Below are positions 13,903 through 20,470 of a stretch of 20,470 nt of DNA, one piece after another (the first letter of the stretch is position 1; the number at the start of each line of letters is the position of its first letter). The notes below the pieces were generated by a model. That model worked only from the letters and a program-made list of their open reading frames with translations. It had not been told where the DNA came from and searched no databases. Both the position numbers and the translations under genes were made by a program. Source of the DNA: Desulfovibrionaceae bacterium UBA930 (GTDB taxonomy: Bacteria; Desulfobacterota; Desulfovibrionia; Desulfovibrionales; Desulfovibrionaceae); assembly GCA_002293605.1 (NCBI GenBank), contig DBDO01000093.1, forward strand, positions 1-20,470, in the 5' to 3' direction.

Positions 13903-14670
13903 CTACTCGGCGGCCGGGGCGGTGGTTTCAGCGGCGGCGGCCTTTTCCAGGGCGGCTTCGGGGTCTTTGCCCTTGCCGCCGTCCTTGCGCATGGCTTCGC
14001 CTTCAAGGCAGGCATCGGCCATATGGCCCACAAAAAGCTTGATGGCGCGGATGGCATCGTCATTGCCCGGAATGATGTAGTCGATAAGGTCCGGGTCGCA
14101 GTTGGTATCGGTAACGGCCACAATGGGAATGCCCAGGGTGCGGCATTCCTTGACCGCGATTTCCTCGCGGTGCGGGTCGATGATAAAGGCGAGCTGGGGC
14201 AGGCCGTCCATATCCTTGATGCCGCCGAGCACGAGCTTGAGCTTGTCCAGTTCGCGTTGCAGGGTCAGGATTTCTTTTTTCTGATAGCGGTTCACGCTGC
14301 CGTCGGCGAACATGGCCTCCAGCTTTTTCATGCGATCGATGCTCTTCTGGATGGTGGCGAAGTTGGTCAGGGTGCCGCCCATCCAGCGGTTGGCCACGTA
14401 GAACTGTCCGGCGCGCCCGGCTTCGGCGGCAATGGCTTCCTGGGCCTGACGCTTGGTGCCGATGAAGACCACGCGTCCGCCCTTTGCCACGGTGTCCGCC
14501 ACTTTGTCGTGGGCCGCGCGGTACAGCTTGACGGTCTGTTGCAGGTCGATAATATGGATGCCGTTGCGGGCCCCGAAAATGTAGGGCTTCATTTTGGGAT
14601 TCCAACGGCGGGTCTGGTGACCGAAGTGGACGCCGGTTTCCAGCATCTGCTTCATGCTTACGTAAGGCAT
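13903..14670 (-). CDS. rpsB: 30S ribosomal protein S2
   Basis: S2 is a late-assembling small-subunit protein that bridges the head and body near the Shine-Dalgarno duplex. The 255-residue protein starts MPYVSMKQMLETGVHFGHQTRRWNPKMKPYIFGARNGIHIIDLQQT, with FIGTKRQAQEAIAAEA, FYVANRWMGGTLTNF, DPHREEIAVKECRTLGIPIVAVTDTNCDP and an Ala/Glu-rich tail. The ATG at 14670 is preferred over one nine codons upstream because GAGGAG lies 7 bases before it and family members start there. It heads the rpsB-tsf operon, divergent from lepA. Confidence 0.97.
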   Translation of the reverse strand: MPYVSMKQMLETGVHFGHQTRRWNPKMKPYIFGARNGIHIIDLQQTVKLYRAAHDKVADTVAKGGRVVFIGTKRQAQEAIAAEAGRAGQFYVANRWMGGTLTNFATIQKSIDRMKKLEAMFADGSVNRYQKKEILTLQRELDKLKLVLGGIKDMDGLPQLAFIIDPHREEIAVKECRTLGIPIVAVTDTNCDPDLIDYIIPGNDDAIRAIKLFVGHMADACLEGEAMRKDGGKGKDPEAALEKAAAAETTAPAAE

Positions 14671-14716
14671 ACGAGACTCCTCGGGTTGTGCTTCCACTCC
14701 CGGCCAGACCCTTCAA

Positions 14717-14738
14717 CCCGCGCGAACAACCGCGCAGG
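14717..14738 (-). promoter_or_regulatory. Hairpin in the rpsB 5' leader (candidate S2 control element)
   Basis: On the minus strand CCTGCGCG-GTTGTT-CGCGCGGG forms an 8-bp stem with one G-T pair, within a leader of about 110 bases before rpsB. S2 is known to repress rpsB-tsf in E. coli through the leader mRNA; that this hairpin does the same is inference. Confidence 0.35.
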
Positions 14739-14785
14739 CACCCCAGGCCGCTATCAGGGAGTGTGCTTCGTTATGGGAACCTCGT

Positions 14786-14814
14786 TCCATACGGTTTTTT
14801 TTTTGAAATGGCAA
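14786..14814 (-). promoter_or_regulatory. Candidate rpsB-tsf promoter
   Basis: On the minus strand TTGCCA (14809-14814) and TATGGA (14786-14791) are separated by 17 bases that include a run of ten A residues. An imperfect palindrome, TATGGAAC-GAG-GTTCCCATA, overlaps the -10 and could be an operator or the first hairpin of the transcript. The -10 match is modest. Confidence 0.45.
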
Positions 14815-14848
14815 GACGGGGCTCAAGCTGCCGGCGCTTTTTCCGGCA

Positions 14849-14877
14849 TGGACTTTTCCCCGCAGCTCAGGTATGCT
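14849..14877 (+). promoter_or_regulatory. Candidate lepA-lepB-waaA promoter
   Basis: TGGACT (14849-14854) and TATGCT (14872-14877) lie 17 bases apart, 61 bases before the lepA ATG. Both boxes match at about four of six positions, and the divergent rpsB promoter leaves this as the best candidate. Confidence 0.4.
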
Positions 14878-14938
14878 GTCCGGCTCCGGGTCTGTATCGA
14901 AGGTCCGGAACAACCGCTCCCCACGTCAAGGAAAGTCC

Positions 14939-16744
14939 ATGCCCAGGCAGGAACATATACGCAATTTCAGCATCATCGCGCACATTGATCACGGCAAGTC
15001 CACGCTTGCGGACAGAATTCTGGAAAAAACCGGGCTTGTTTCGGATCGCGAACGCCGGGATCAGTACCTTGACCGCATGGATCTGGAACGCGAGCGCGGC
15101 ATCACCATCAAGGCCCAGACCGTGCGCATTCCCTACCGCTCCGCAAGCGGCGGTGAGTATATTCTCAATCTCATCGACACGCCGGGCCATGTGGACTTCA
15201 ACTACGAGGTCTCGCGCTCGCTGACCGCCTGCGAGGGCGCGCTGCTTGTTGTGGATGCCTCCCAGGGCGTTGAGGCCCAAACCCTGGCCAACGTCTACCT
15301 GGCCCTGGACAACAACCTTGACGTTATCCCCATTCTGAACAAGATCGACCTGCCCAGCGCCGATCCGGACCGGGTCAAGGAAGAAATAGAAGAGGGCATT
15401 GGCCTGGACTGCGAAGGCGCGCTCGCCATCAGCGCCAAAACCGGCATGGGCGTTGAAGCGGTGCTGGAAGCCATTGTGGAGCGCCTGCCCGCGCCCGAAG
15501 GCGACCCTTCCGCCCCCTTGAAGGCCCTGATTTTCGACTCCTGGTACGATTCCTACCAGGGCGTCATCGTGCTCTTTCGCATTGTGGACGGGGCCCTGAA
15601 AAAGGGCGACCGCATCCGGCTTTTTTCCACAGGCGTGGAGTACGAAGTAATCCGCCTGGGCGCTTTTTCCCCGGAACCCACGGACATGCCCATGCTCTCG
15701 GCGGGGGAAGTCGGCTTTTTGTGCGCCAATATCAAGGAACTTGGGGATGCGCGAGTCGGCGACACCCTGACCCATGCCGAGCGCCCGGCAGATGCGCCCG
15801 TGCCCGGATTCAAGGAAGTCAAACCCATGGTCTTCTGCGGCCTGTACCCCACGGACAGCGCCGATTACGAAGCCCTGAAATACGCCCTGGAAAAGCTGCA
15901 ACTCAACGATGCCGCCTTTTCCTGGGACCCGGAAACCTCGCAGGCCCTGGGGTTTGGCTTTCGCTGCGGCTTTCTCGGCCTTTTGCATATGGAGATCATC
16001 CAGGAGCGCCTGGAGCGGGAATTTCAGGTGGAACTCATTGCCACGGCCCCGTCCGTGGTCTATGAAGTCGACACCACGGACGGCAAGACCCTGGCCATAG
16101 ACAACCCGGCCCGGCTCCCTGACCCCGGCCGCATTCAGTCTTTCCGGGAACCTTACGTGCGCATGGAAATCCATGTGCCCAGCGAATATGTGGGCAATGT
16201 TCTCAAGCTGTGCGAAGAAAAACGCGGCCTGCAAAAGGATATGCGCTACCTGACCGCAAGCCGGGTAATCATCACCTATGAGCTGCCCTTTGCGGAAATC
16301 GTCTACGACTTTTTCGACCGGCTCAAGTCCACGACCAAGGGCTACGCCTCCATGGATTATGAGTTCATCGACTATCGGGAGGCAGATCTTGTCAAGCTGG
16401 ACATGATGATCAACGGCGACCCCGTGGACGCGCTCGCCGTGATCGTGCACAGGGACAAAGCCTATCACCACGGCCGGGCCGTGGCCCTGAAGCTCAAGCG
16501 CACCATACCCCGCCAGCTTTTTGAGGTAATCATCCAGGCCGCTATCGGCAACAAGGTCATCGCCCGTGAACGCAATGCGCCCATGGGCAAAAACGTCACC
16601 GCCAAATGCTATGGCGGCGACATCACCCGCAAACGCAAACTGCTCGAAAAACAAAAGGAAGGCAAAAAGCGCATGAAGCGCATGGGCAACGTTGAATTGC
16701 CCCAGGAAGCCTTTCTCGCCGCCCTGCAGGCAGGAGACGACTAG
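14939..16744 (+). CDS. lepA: Elongation factor 4 (LepA)
   Basis: LepA/EF4 is a ribosome-bound GTPase proposed to back-translocate ribosomes or help 30S biogenesis. The 601-residue protein has AHIDHGKST (P-loop), the switch I segment RERGITIKAQTVRI, DTPGHVDFNYEVSRSL (G3) and NKIDLP (G4), then EF-G-like domains, and the LepA C-terminal domain ending in GGDITRKRKLLEKQKEGKKRMKR. The frame is open 22 codons further upstream, but the ATG at 14939 has AAGGA 8 bases before it and gives the family start MPRQEHIRNFSIIAHIDHGK. Its stop directly abuts the lepB ATG (TAGATG). Confidence 0.97.
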   Translation: MPRQEHIRNFSIIAHIDHGKSTLADRILEKTGLVSDRERRDQYLDRMDLERERGITIKAQTVRIPYRSASGGEYILNLIDTPGHVDFNYEVSRSLTACEGALLVVDASQGVEAQTLANVYLALDNNLDVIPILNKIDLPSADPDRVKEEIEEGIGLDCEGALAISAKTGMGVEAVLEAIVERLPAPEGDPSAPLKALIFDSWYDSYQGVIVLFRIVDGALKKGDRIRLFSTGVEYEVIRLGAFSPEPTDMPMLSAGEVGFLCANIKELGDARVGDTLTHAERPADAPVPGFKEVKPMVFCGLYPTDSADYEALKYALEKLQLNDAAFSWDPETSQALGFGFRCGFLGLLHMEIIQERLEREFQVELIATAPSVVYEVDTTDGKTLAIDNPARLPDPGRIQSFREPYVRMEIHVPSEYVGNVLKLCEEKRGLQKDMRYLTASRVIITYELPFAEIVYDFFDRLKSTTKGYASMDYEFIDYREADLVKLDMMINGDPVDALAVIVHRDKAYHHGRAVALKLKRTIPRQLFEVIIQAAIGNKVIARERNAPMGKNVTAKCYGGDITRKRKLLEKQKEGKKRMKRMGNVELPQEAFLAALQAGDD

Positions 16745-17356
16745 ATGCCCGAAACGATGTATCACAGCCCGATACAGACCGTCATCGATCTGATCAAAGT
16801 GTTAATCGCCGCCTTGTTCATTGCGGTGATCATCCGCTCCTTCATCATCCAGCCCTATGTCATCCCTTCCGAATCCATGCTCAATACCTTGCAGGTGGGG
16901 GACAGGCTGTTCGTGACCAAGTTCAGCTACGGCATCCACCTGCCCTTTATGGAAAAGGAAATTTTTTCCACCGGGGAACCCGAGCGCGGGGACATCATCG
17001 TTTTTCCCTTTCCGCAGGACCCGAGCCAGGACTATATCAAACGGGTCGTGGGTATTCCGGGCGATGTGATTGAAATTCGCGACAAACAGCTCATCCGTAA
17101 CGGCCAGATCGTGGAAGAGCCTTACGTCATCCACAAGGACCCGGACCTCTCCTTCAGGCGCGACAGCATGCCGCCGCGCACCGTGCCGCCGGGCAAGGTT
17201 TTTGTCATGGGCGACAACCGCGACTTTTCCATGGATTCGCGCTTCTGGGGTTTTGTGGATAAAGACAGCATCCACGGCAAGGCCCTGCTCATCTACTGGT
17301 CCAGCACCCACTTTATAGACGTGCAGTGGGATCGCATCGGTTCGATGTTACGGTAG
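16745..17356 (+). CDS. lepB: Signal peptidase I
   Basis: LepB is the membrane-anchored Ser-Lys protease that removes signal peptides from exported proteins. The 203 residues carry one N-terminal membrane helix (about 14-36), then box B IPSESMLNTL with catalytic Ser44, DYIKRVVGIPGD with catalytic Lys99, and GDNRDFSMDSRFWGFV (box E). The usual Pro after the Ser-Met box is Asn here (SMLNTL), a mild variation. It starts directly at the lepA stop, so the two are translationally coupled, as in many proteobacteria. waaA begins 10 bases after its stop. Confidence 0.97.
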   Translation: MPETMYHSPIQTVIDLIKVLIAALFIAVIIRSFIIQPYVIPSESMLNTLQVGDRLFVTKFSYGIHLPFMEKEIFSTGEPERGDIIVFPFPQDPSQDYIKRVVGIPGDVIEIRDKQLIRNGQIVEEPYVIHKDPDLSFRRDSMPPRTVPPGKVFVMGDNRDFSMDSRFWGFVDKDSIHGKALLIYWSSTHFIDVQWDRIGSMLR

Positions 17357-17366
17357 GTTCTGTTCC

Positions 17367-18797
17367 GTGCTGCACAATCTGGCCCTTGGCCTCTATGGCG
17401 GGCTGTGGCGGGCTGCCCTGCCTTTTTTGCGGCGGCACAAGCGGCTTGGCGAGGGCTTTGCGGAGCGTCTGGTTCCGGAAGGCTGGCCCTTTGCCCCCGA
17501 AGCAAGGCCCGCTACGTCCCCGGCCTTGCCCTTATGGATTCAGGCAGCGTCCGGCGGCGAAGCCTGGCTGACCCATTCCCTGCTGCCTGCGCTTGTACGA
17601 GCCTTTGCCGCAGAAACTGAAAGGCCCGCCCCGCCCCTGCACCTTCTTTGCACCACCTGTACCCGCCAGGGGCGGGAGGTGCTGGAAAAACTCACGGATC
17701 TTCCCGCCCTGGCGCAGGGCTCCGGCCTTGTGCTGCCCCGCTATTTCCCGCTGGATCAGCCGGAGCTGATGCGCCGCGCCCTGCGCACCTTTTGCCCGCA
17801 GGGGCTTATCCTGCTTGAAACCGAACTCTGGCCGGGGCTTTTGTCTGCCGCCCGGGAATCCTCCACCCCCGTATGGGTGATCAACGGGCGTATGACGGAA
17901 AAAAGCCTCGCCGCCTACCGCCTGATCGCGCCGCTGTGGCGCTCCCTTGCGCCGCGCACAGTGCTGGCCGTATCTGAAGCCGATGCCCGGCGCTTTCGCG
18001 CCCTGTTCGGCAGTGCCTGCGAGGTCGGCGTTATGCCCAACATCAAGTTCGACCGGGTTGCGGAAGGGCTTGCGCGGCAGCGTCTGGCAAAGGCCCCCTG
18101 TCCCGCAAGCGGACTGCGCGCTATGGCGGGCTGCCCGGAAAAGGCCCTGCTGGCGGCTCTAACCTCGGTTCGGGAAGAAGAAGAAGATCTCCTTCTGCCG
18201 CTTCTCGCCTCCCTACAAGGGCAAAGCCTGGACGGTGTGCCCCTGCGCCTGGCAGTAGCGCCCCGGCATATGCACAGAATCGCGGCCTGGCAGGAAAAAC
18301 TGCGGACCTTTGGCCTTGCCTTTCACCTGCGCTCCGCCGGTGCAAGGCAGGGAGAGGCCCTTGCATCGCCCTCCCTGTGCCTGTGGGACAGCTTTGGGGA
18401 GCTGCACGCCCTGTACGGCATGGCCGATGCCGTCTTTGTGGGCGGGAGCCTTGCGCCGCTCGGCGGCCAAAACTTTCTTGAAGCCCTGGAGCAGGGCCTT
18501 TGCCCGCTGGTGGGCCCGCATACAGAACACTTTCTCTGGGTGGGCGAAGATATCTTCAGGCGCGGTCTGGCCTTGCGTGTTGAGGGACCGGACGCGCTAC
18601 GCAAGGCCCTGCTTGACGCGCTGCAAAAACGCCGGGCGCTTCTGCCACTGCCTGACGCTCCGGAAAGCGCCTGGCAAGAGGCAAGGGGCAAGGCGGGGCG
18701 CGAGGTGCAAAAGCGCTTTGCCGACTGGCTCAAACCCCATACAGGCGGAAGCGCGCAGGCGGCAGAGCTGGTGCTCGCGGGCCTGCGCCGCTCTTGA
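17367..18797 (+). CDS. waaA: 3-deoxy-D-manno-octulosonic acid (Kdo) transferase
   Basis: WaaA/KdtA adds Kdo to the lipid A precursor at the inner membrane, a core step of lipopolysaccharide synthesis, which marks this as a Gram-negative organism. The 476 residues are somewhat longer than the usual 420-430. A short N-terminal anchor is followed by WIQAASGGEAWL (Glu65, the likely catalytic base), LILLETELWPGLL (about 147-159), INGRMTEKS, NIKFD, and DSFGELHALYGMADAVFVGGSLAPLGGQNFLEALEQG (about 341-377), all GT30 family signatures. It starts at GTG 17367 with a weak site. It closes the lepA-lepB-waaA unit; no clear terminator follows before the next promoter. Confidence 0.95.
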   Translation: MLHNLALGLYGGLWRAALPFLRRHKRLGEGFAERLVPEGWPFAPEARPATSPALPLWIQAASGGEAWLTHSLLPALVRAFAAETERPAPPLHLLCTTCTRQGREVLEKLTDLPALAQGSGLVLPRYFPLDQPELMRRALRTFCPQGLILLETELWPGLLSAARESSTPVWVINGRMTEKSLAAYRLIAPLWRSLAPRTVLAVSEADARRFRALFGSACEVGVMPNIKFDRVAEGLARQRLAKAPCPASGLRAMAGCPEKALLAALTSVREEEEDLLLPLLASLQGQSLDGVPLRLAVAPRHMHRIAAWQEKLRTFGLAFHLRSAGARQGEALASPSLCLWDSFGELHALYGMADAVFVGGSLAPLGGQNFLEALEQGLCPLVGPHTEHFLWVGEDIFRRGLALRVEGPDALRKALLDALQKRRALLPLPDAPESAWQEARGKAGREVQKRFADWLKPHTGGSAQAAELVLAGLRRS

Positions 18798-18814
18798 AAA
18801 GGCCTTGCCCCCGC

Positions 18815-18844
18815 TTGACAAAGGGCAGGAAAAAAGGATAGCTA
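18815..18844 (+). promoter_or_regulatory. Candidate promoter of the leader-symporter transcript
   Basis: A perfect TTGACA (18815-18820) is followed after 18 bases by TAGCTA (18839-18844), a weak -10. It lies 18 bases after the waaA stop and about 70 bases before the leader ORF. The -35 is convincing; the -10 choice is uncertain. Confidence 0.45.
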
Positions 18845-18892
18845 AATCCAAGCGCTTAAAGAGCGCGTCCTTTTGTCCTCCAAGGAATAGCC

Positions 18893-18973
18893 ATGCAAAA
18901 GCTGTACACGCAATACGCTTATTACCCGGACTGCCCAGCGGCGCCCGGGATTTTTGCGTTAGGCCTGTCATAG
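18893..18973 (+). CDS. Tyrosine-rich leader peptide, 26 residues
   Basis: A short ORF with a good AAGGA 8 bases before its ATG encodes MQKLYTQYAYYPDCPAAPGIFALGLS. Four of residues 5-11 are Tyr (codons at 18905, 18914, 18920, 18923). In the RNA the Tyr codons lie on or next to the 5' arm of a possible hairpin (ACGC and CCCGG at 18915-18929 pairing with CCGGG and GCGT at 18945-18959). The segment GCGGCG (18938-18943) can instead pair with CGCCGC (19002-19007), part of the 5' arm of the terminator. This is the layout of ribosome-mediated attenuation: stalling at Tyr codons would free the antiterminator segment. The regulated genes are the two-gene transporter unit at 19051. It could also be a chance ORF, but the Tyr cluster, the ribosome-binding site and the terminator argue against that. 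Confidence 0.6.
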   Translation: MQKLYTQYAYYPDCPAAPGIFALGLS

Positions 18974-18998
18974 CCCGAGCATAGCGCAAATGTTGTCA

Positions 18999-19033
18999 GA
19001 CCGCCGCCTTCCCCGGGACGGCGGTCTTTTTTT
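18999..19033 (+). terminator. Intrinsic terminator / attenuator before the symporter genes
   Basis: GACCGCCG (18999-19006) and CGGCGGTC (19019-19026) form a perfect 8-bp stem with a 12-base loop, followed by seven T residues (19027-19033). Its T-tract ends only 17 bases before the next start codon and 5 bases before that gene's ribosome-binding site (AAGGAG, 19039-19044). It therefore acts on the transcript entering the symporter genes rather than only ending waaA, whose stop is 200 bases away. Confidence 0.88.
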
Positions 19034-19050
19034 ATCACAAGGAGCGTGCC

Positions 19051-19185
19051 ATGTCGGCCACACTACAGGCCTTTGCCCAGCTTGACATTCCGGTGCTCAT
19101 CGCCATCGGCGGCCTGGGTGCCTCGTTCATTCTCTCTGCCCTGCATCTCGGGCGCAGCCTGGCCCTGGCCGGAAGTCGCCCATGA
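19051..19185 (+). CDS. Small single-pass membrane protein, probable symporter accessory subunit
   Basis: A 44-residue ORF, MSATLQAFAQLDIPVLIAIG... ending LALAGSRP, has AAGGAG 6 bases before its ATG. Residues about 12-34 form one hydrophobic helix rich in Gly and Ala. Its stop overlaps the start of the symporter gene as ATGA, which implies translational coupling and a fixed ratio of products. Several sodium:solute symporters are encoded with a tiny membrane partner, and the arrangement suggests the same here; that it binds or stabilises the symporter is inference. Confidence 0.75.
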   Translation: MSATLQAFAQLDIPVLIAIGGLGASFILSALHLGRSLALAGSRP

Positions 19186-20470
19186 GCGCTTTTTCGGGTA
19201 ATCTTGGTGACATTGCCGGCAGCGTGCTGATTTGGGCCGCCTATATCGGGGCCTTTCTCTTTCTCGCCCGCAAAGGCAAAGGCCATGACGCCGCCAGCTC
19301 CGGCAAGGTCAACTTTGCCGTGCAGGCCTTTGCCTATGTGGCTACCTATATCTCCGCCGTGGCCCTGGTGGGCTTTGGCGGGCTGGCCCACGCCTACGGC
19401 CTGCAAATGCTGCTGGTCGCCGCTGGCAACGTCTGGCTGGGCACCTGGTTCGTCTACCGCTTTCTCGCCTGGCCGACAAAAGAATGGAAGGATCGCCTTC
19501 AGGCGCGCAGCCCGGCCATGCTGATCGGCCAGGGGCACCATTCTCCGCTCCTTGGCCGGGTCCTGGCCCTGATCTTCGCCGTATTTCTAGGCGTGTACGC
19601 TTCCGCCGTAATCAAGGGGGCCGCCCTCTTGCTGATGGAAATACTGCCCCTGCCCCTGTGGAGCCTGATCTGGCTGGTGGCCCTGGTTGTCGGGGCCTGC
19701 GTGCATATGGGCGGCCTGCGCGGGGTGCTCTACACCGAAGCCATGCAGGGCGTAATCATGCTGGTCGGCATTCTGATGATCGTAGGCGCGGTTTTCGATA
19801 AAGTGGGCGGCCCGCTGCAAGGACTGAGCGATCTGGCCGCGCTCGCCCCAAGCGCCCGTGCGGACAGGGGCTTTACCTCCCTGTCCGCAGGCGGGCAGGG
19901 GCTCTTCGTGCTCTCCCTGGCCCTGGTCACCTCTGTGGCTGTATGGGCCCAGCCGCAAATGATACAGCGCCACTTTGCCGTGGCCTCCAGGGCCCAGCTT
20001 GGCCGCACCATGCCCCTGGCCATGCTGGTGCTGACCGTTCTGGTGGGCGGGACCTACTTTATCGCCTCCCTCTCCCGCCTGTTCCTGCCCGAAGTCTCCA
20101 GCCCGGACGCGGTCATGCCCATGCTGGTGCGCGAGCTTCTGCCCTATGCCGGGGTGCAGCTTTTCGTGCTGGCCATTGTTTCGGCCTCACTGTCCACAGC
20201 CACAGCGCTTTTTCACATCGCCACCCTGGCCCTGGCCGAAGACGTGCCCGGACGCAAAAGTACGCCCCTGACCTGGGCCCTGGGCGCGGGTCTGTGCGTG
20301 CTGATCAGCGGCGCGTGCGCGCAGGTGGAGGGAAGCCTCATCGCCATGCTCTGCGCCACAAGCTGGAGCATCGTTGGCTCTGCGGCCCTGGTGCCCTATG
20401 TGGCGCTTGTGCTCTGCGGCAAAAGAAGCGCCCCTGCGGCCTGGTGTTCCTGTCTGGGCGGATTTTGCGC
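19182..20470 (+). CDS. Sodium:solute symporter (SSS) family transporter, 3' end cut by window
   Basis: The frame is open from the ATG at 19182 to the right edge, about 429 residues, so it lacks only the last part of a roughly 480-residue protein. It is a multi-spanning inner-membrane protein with ten or more hydrophobic segments. Family features include AYVATYISAVALVGFGGLAHAYG in the second helix region, and the SSS signature around MGGLRGVLYTEAMQGVIMLVGILMIVG (compare G-G-x-x-A-V-x-x-T-D-x-x-Q in relatives). A later VSASLSTATALFHIATLALAEDV fits the helix 8 region that forms the sodium site. The substrate cannot be told from sequence; PanF-like, carboxylate and amino-acid carriers are all in this family. 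The Tyr-rich leader upstream hints at tyrosine or a related aromatic compound. It overlaps the small upstream ORF by four bases. Confidence 0.9.
   Translation, partial: MSAFSGNLGDIAGSVLIWAAYIGAFLFLARKGKGHDAASSGKVNFAVQAFAYVATYISAVALVGFGGLAHAYGLQMLLVAAGNVWLGTWFVYRFLAWPTKEWKDRLQARSPAMLIGQGHHSPLLGRVLALIFAVFLGVYASAVIKGAALLLMEILPLPLWSLIWLVALVVGACVHMGGLRGVLYTEAMQGVIMLVGILMIVGAVFDKVGGPLQGLSDLAALAPSARADRGFTSLSAGGQGLFVLSLALVTSVAVWAQPQMIQRHFAVASRAQLGRTMPLAMLVLTVLVGGTYFIASLSRLFLPEVSSPDAVMPMLVRELLPYAGVQLFVLAIVSASLSTATALFHIATLALAEDVPGRKSTPLTWALGAGLCVLISGACAQVEGSLIAMLCATSWSIVGSAALVPYVALVLCGKRSAPAAWCSCLGGFC

Noticed and set aside
14867..16765. A 632-codon open frame on the minus strand
   Set aside because: It is the exact antisense shadow of lepA, which has every GTPase motif on the plus strand.
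18798..18830. Imperfect CCTTGCCC/GGGCAGG pairing after waaA as its terminator
   Set aside because: It is followed by an A-run, not T residues, on the plus strand, and it overlaps the TTGACA promoter box.

Overview
The window is a GC-rich (about 60%) bacterial chromosome segment made almost entirely of housekeeping genes. Protein sequences and gene order fit a Desulfovibrio-like member of the Desulfovibrionaceae: thrS-infC-rpmI-rplT-pheS-pheT, eno followed directly by folD, a four-cysteine insert in PheS, and many GC-rich intergenic hairpins. The assignment is inferred from gene content; no 16S gene is present.

Layout. From 1 to 14670 every gene is on the minus strand. Read in the direction of transcription, 14670 down to 1, the order is: rpsB, tsf, an AT-rich 394-base gap, pyrH, a 3' remnant of an unrelated gene, frr, a DedA-family membrane protein, coaX, eno, folD, a secreted protein made of two exact-period domains, tRNA-Val(GAC), thrS, infC (apparently starting at ATC inside the end of thrS), rpmI, rplT, pheS and the first 410 codons of pheT. 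From 14939 to the right edge genes are on the plus strand: lepA, lepB, waaA, then a regulatory leader and a two-gene transporter unit whose large subunit runs off the window.

Function. Most of the window serves translation: ribosomal proteins S2, L20 and L35, factors EF-Ts, IF3, RRF and EF4, two aminoacyl-tRNA synthetases and one tRNA. The rest covers pyrimidine nucleotide, coenzyme A, one-carbon and glycolytic metabolism, plus protein export and lipopolysaccharide assembly.

The most interesting part is 18815-19185 and beyond. A perfect -35 box is followed by a 26-codon ORF with four Tyr codons at residues 5, 8, 10 and 11. A strong intrinsic terminator then ends 17 bases before a 44-residue single-pass membrane protein, which overlaps (ATGA) a sodium:solute symporter. 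This has the architecture of a tyrosine-sensing ribosome-mediated attenuator controlling a two-component symporter. Other items worth checking are the rare infC start codon, a terminator wedged between tRNA-Val and thrS, four intergenic arrays of GC-rich hairpins that mostly have three-base loops, and a twice-repeated hairpin plus 19-base motif in front of rpmI and pyrH.
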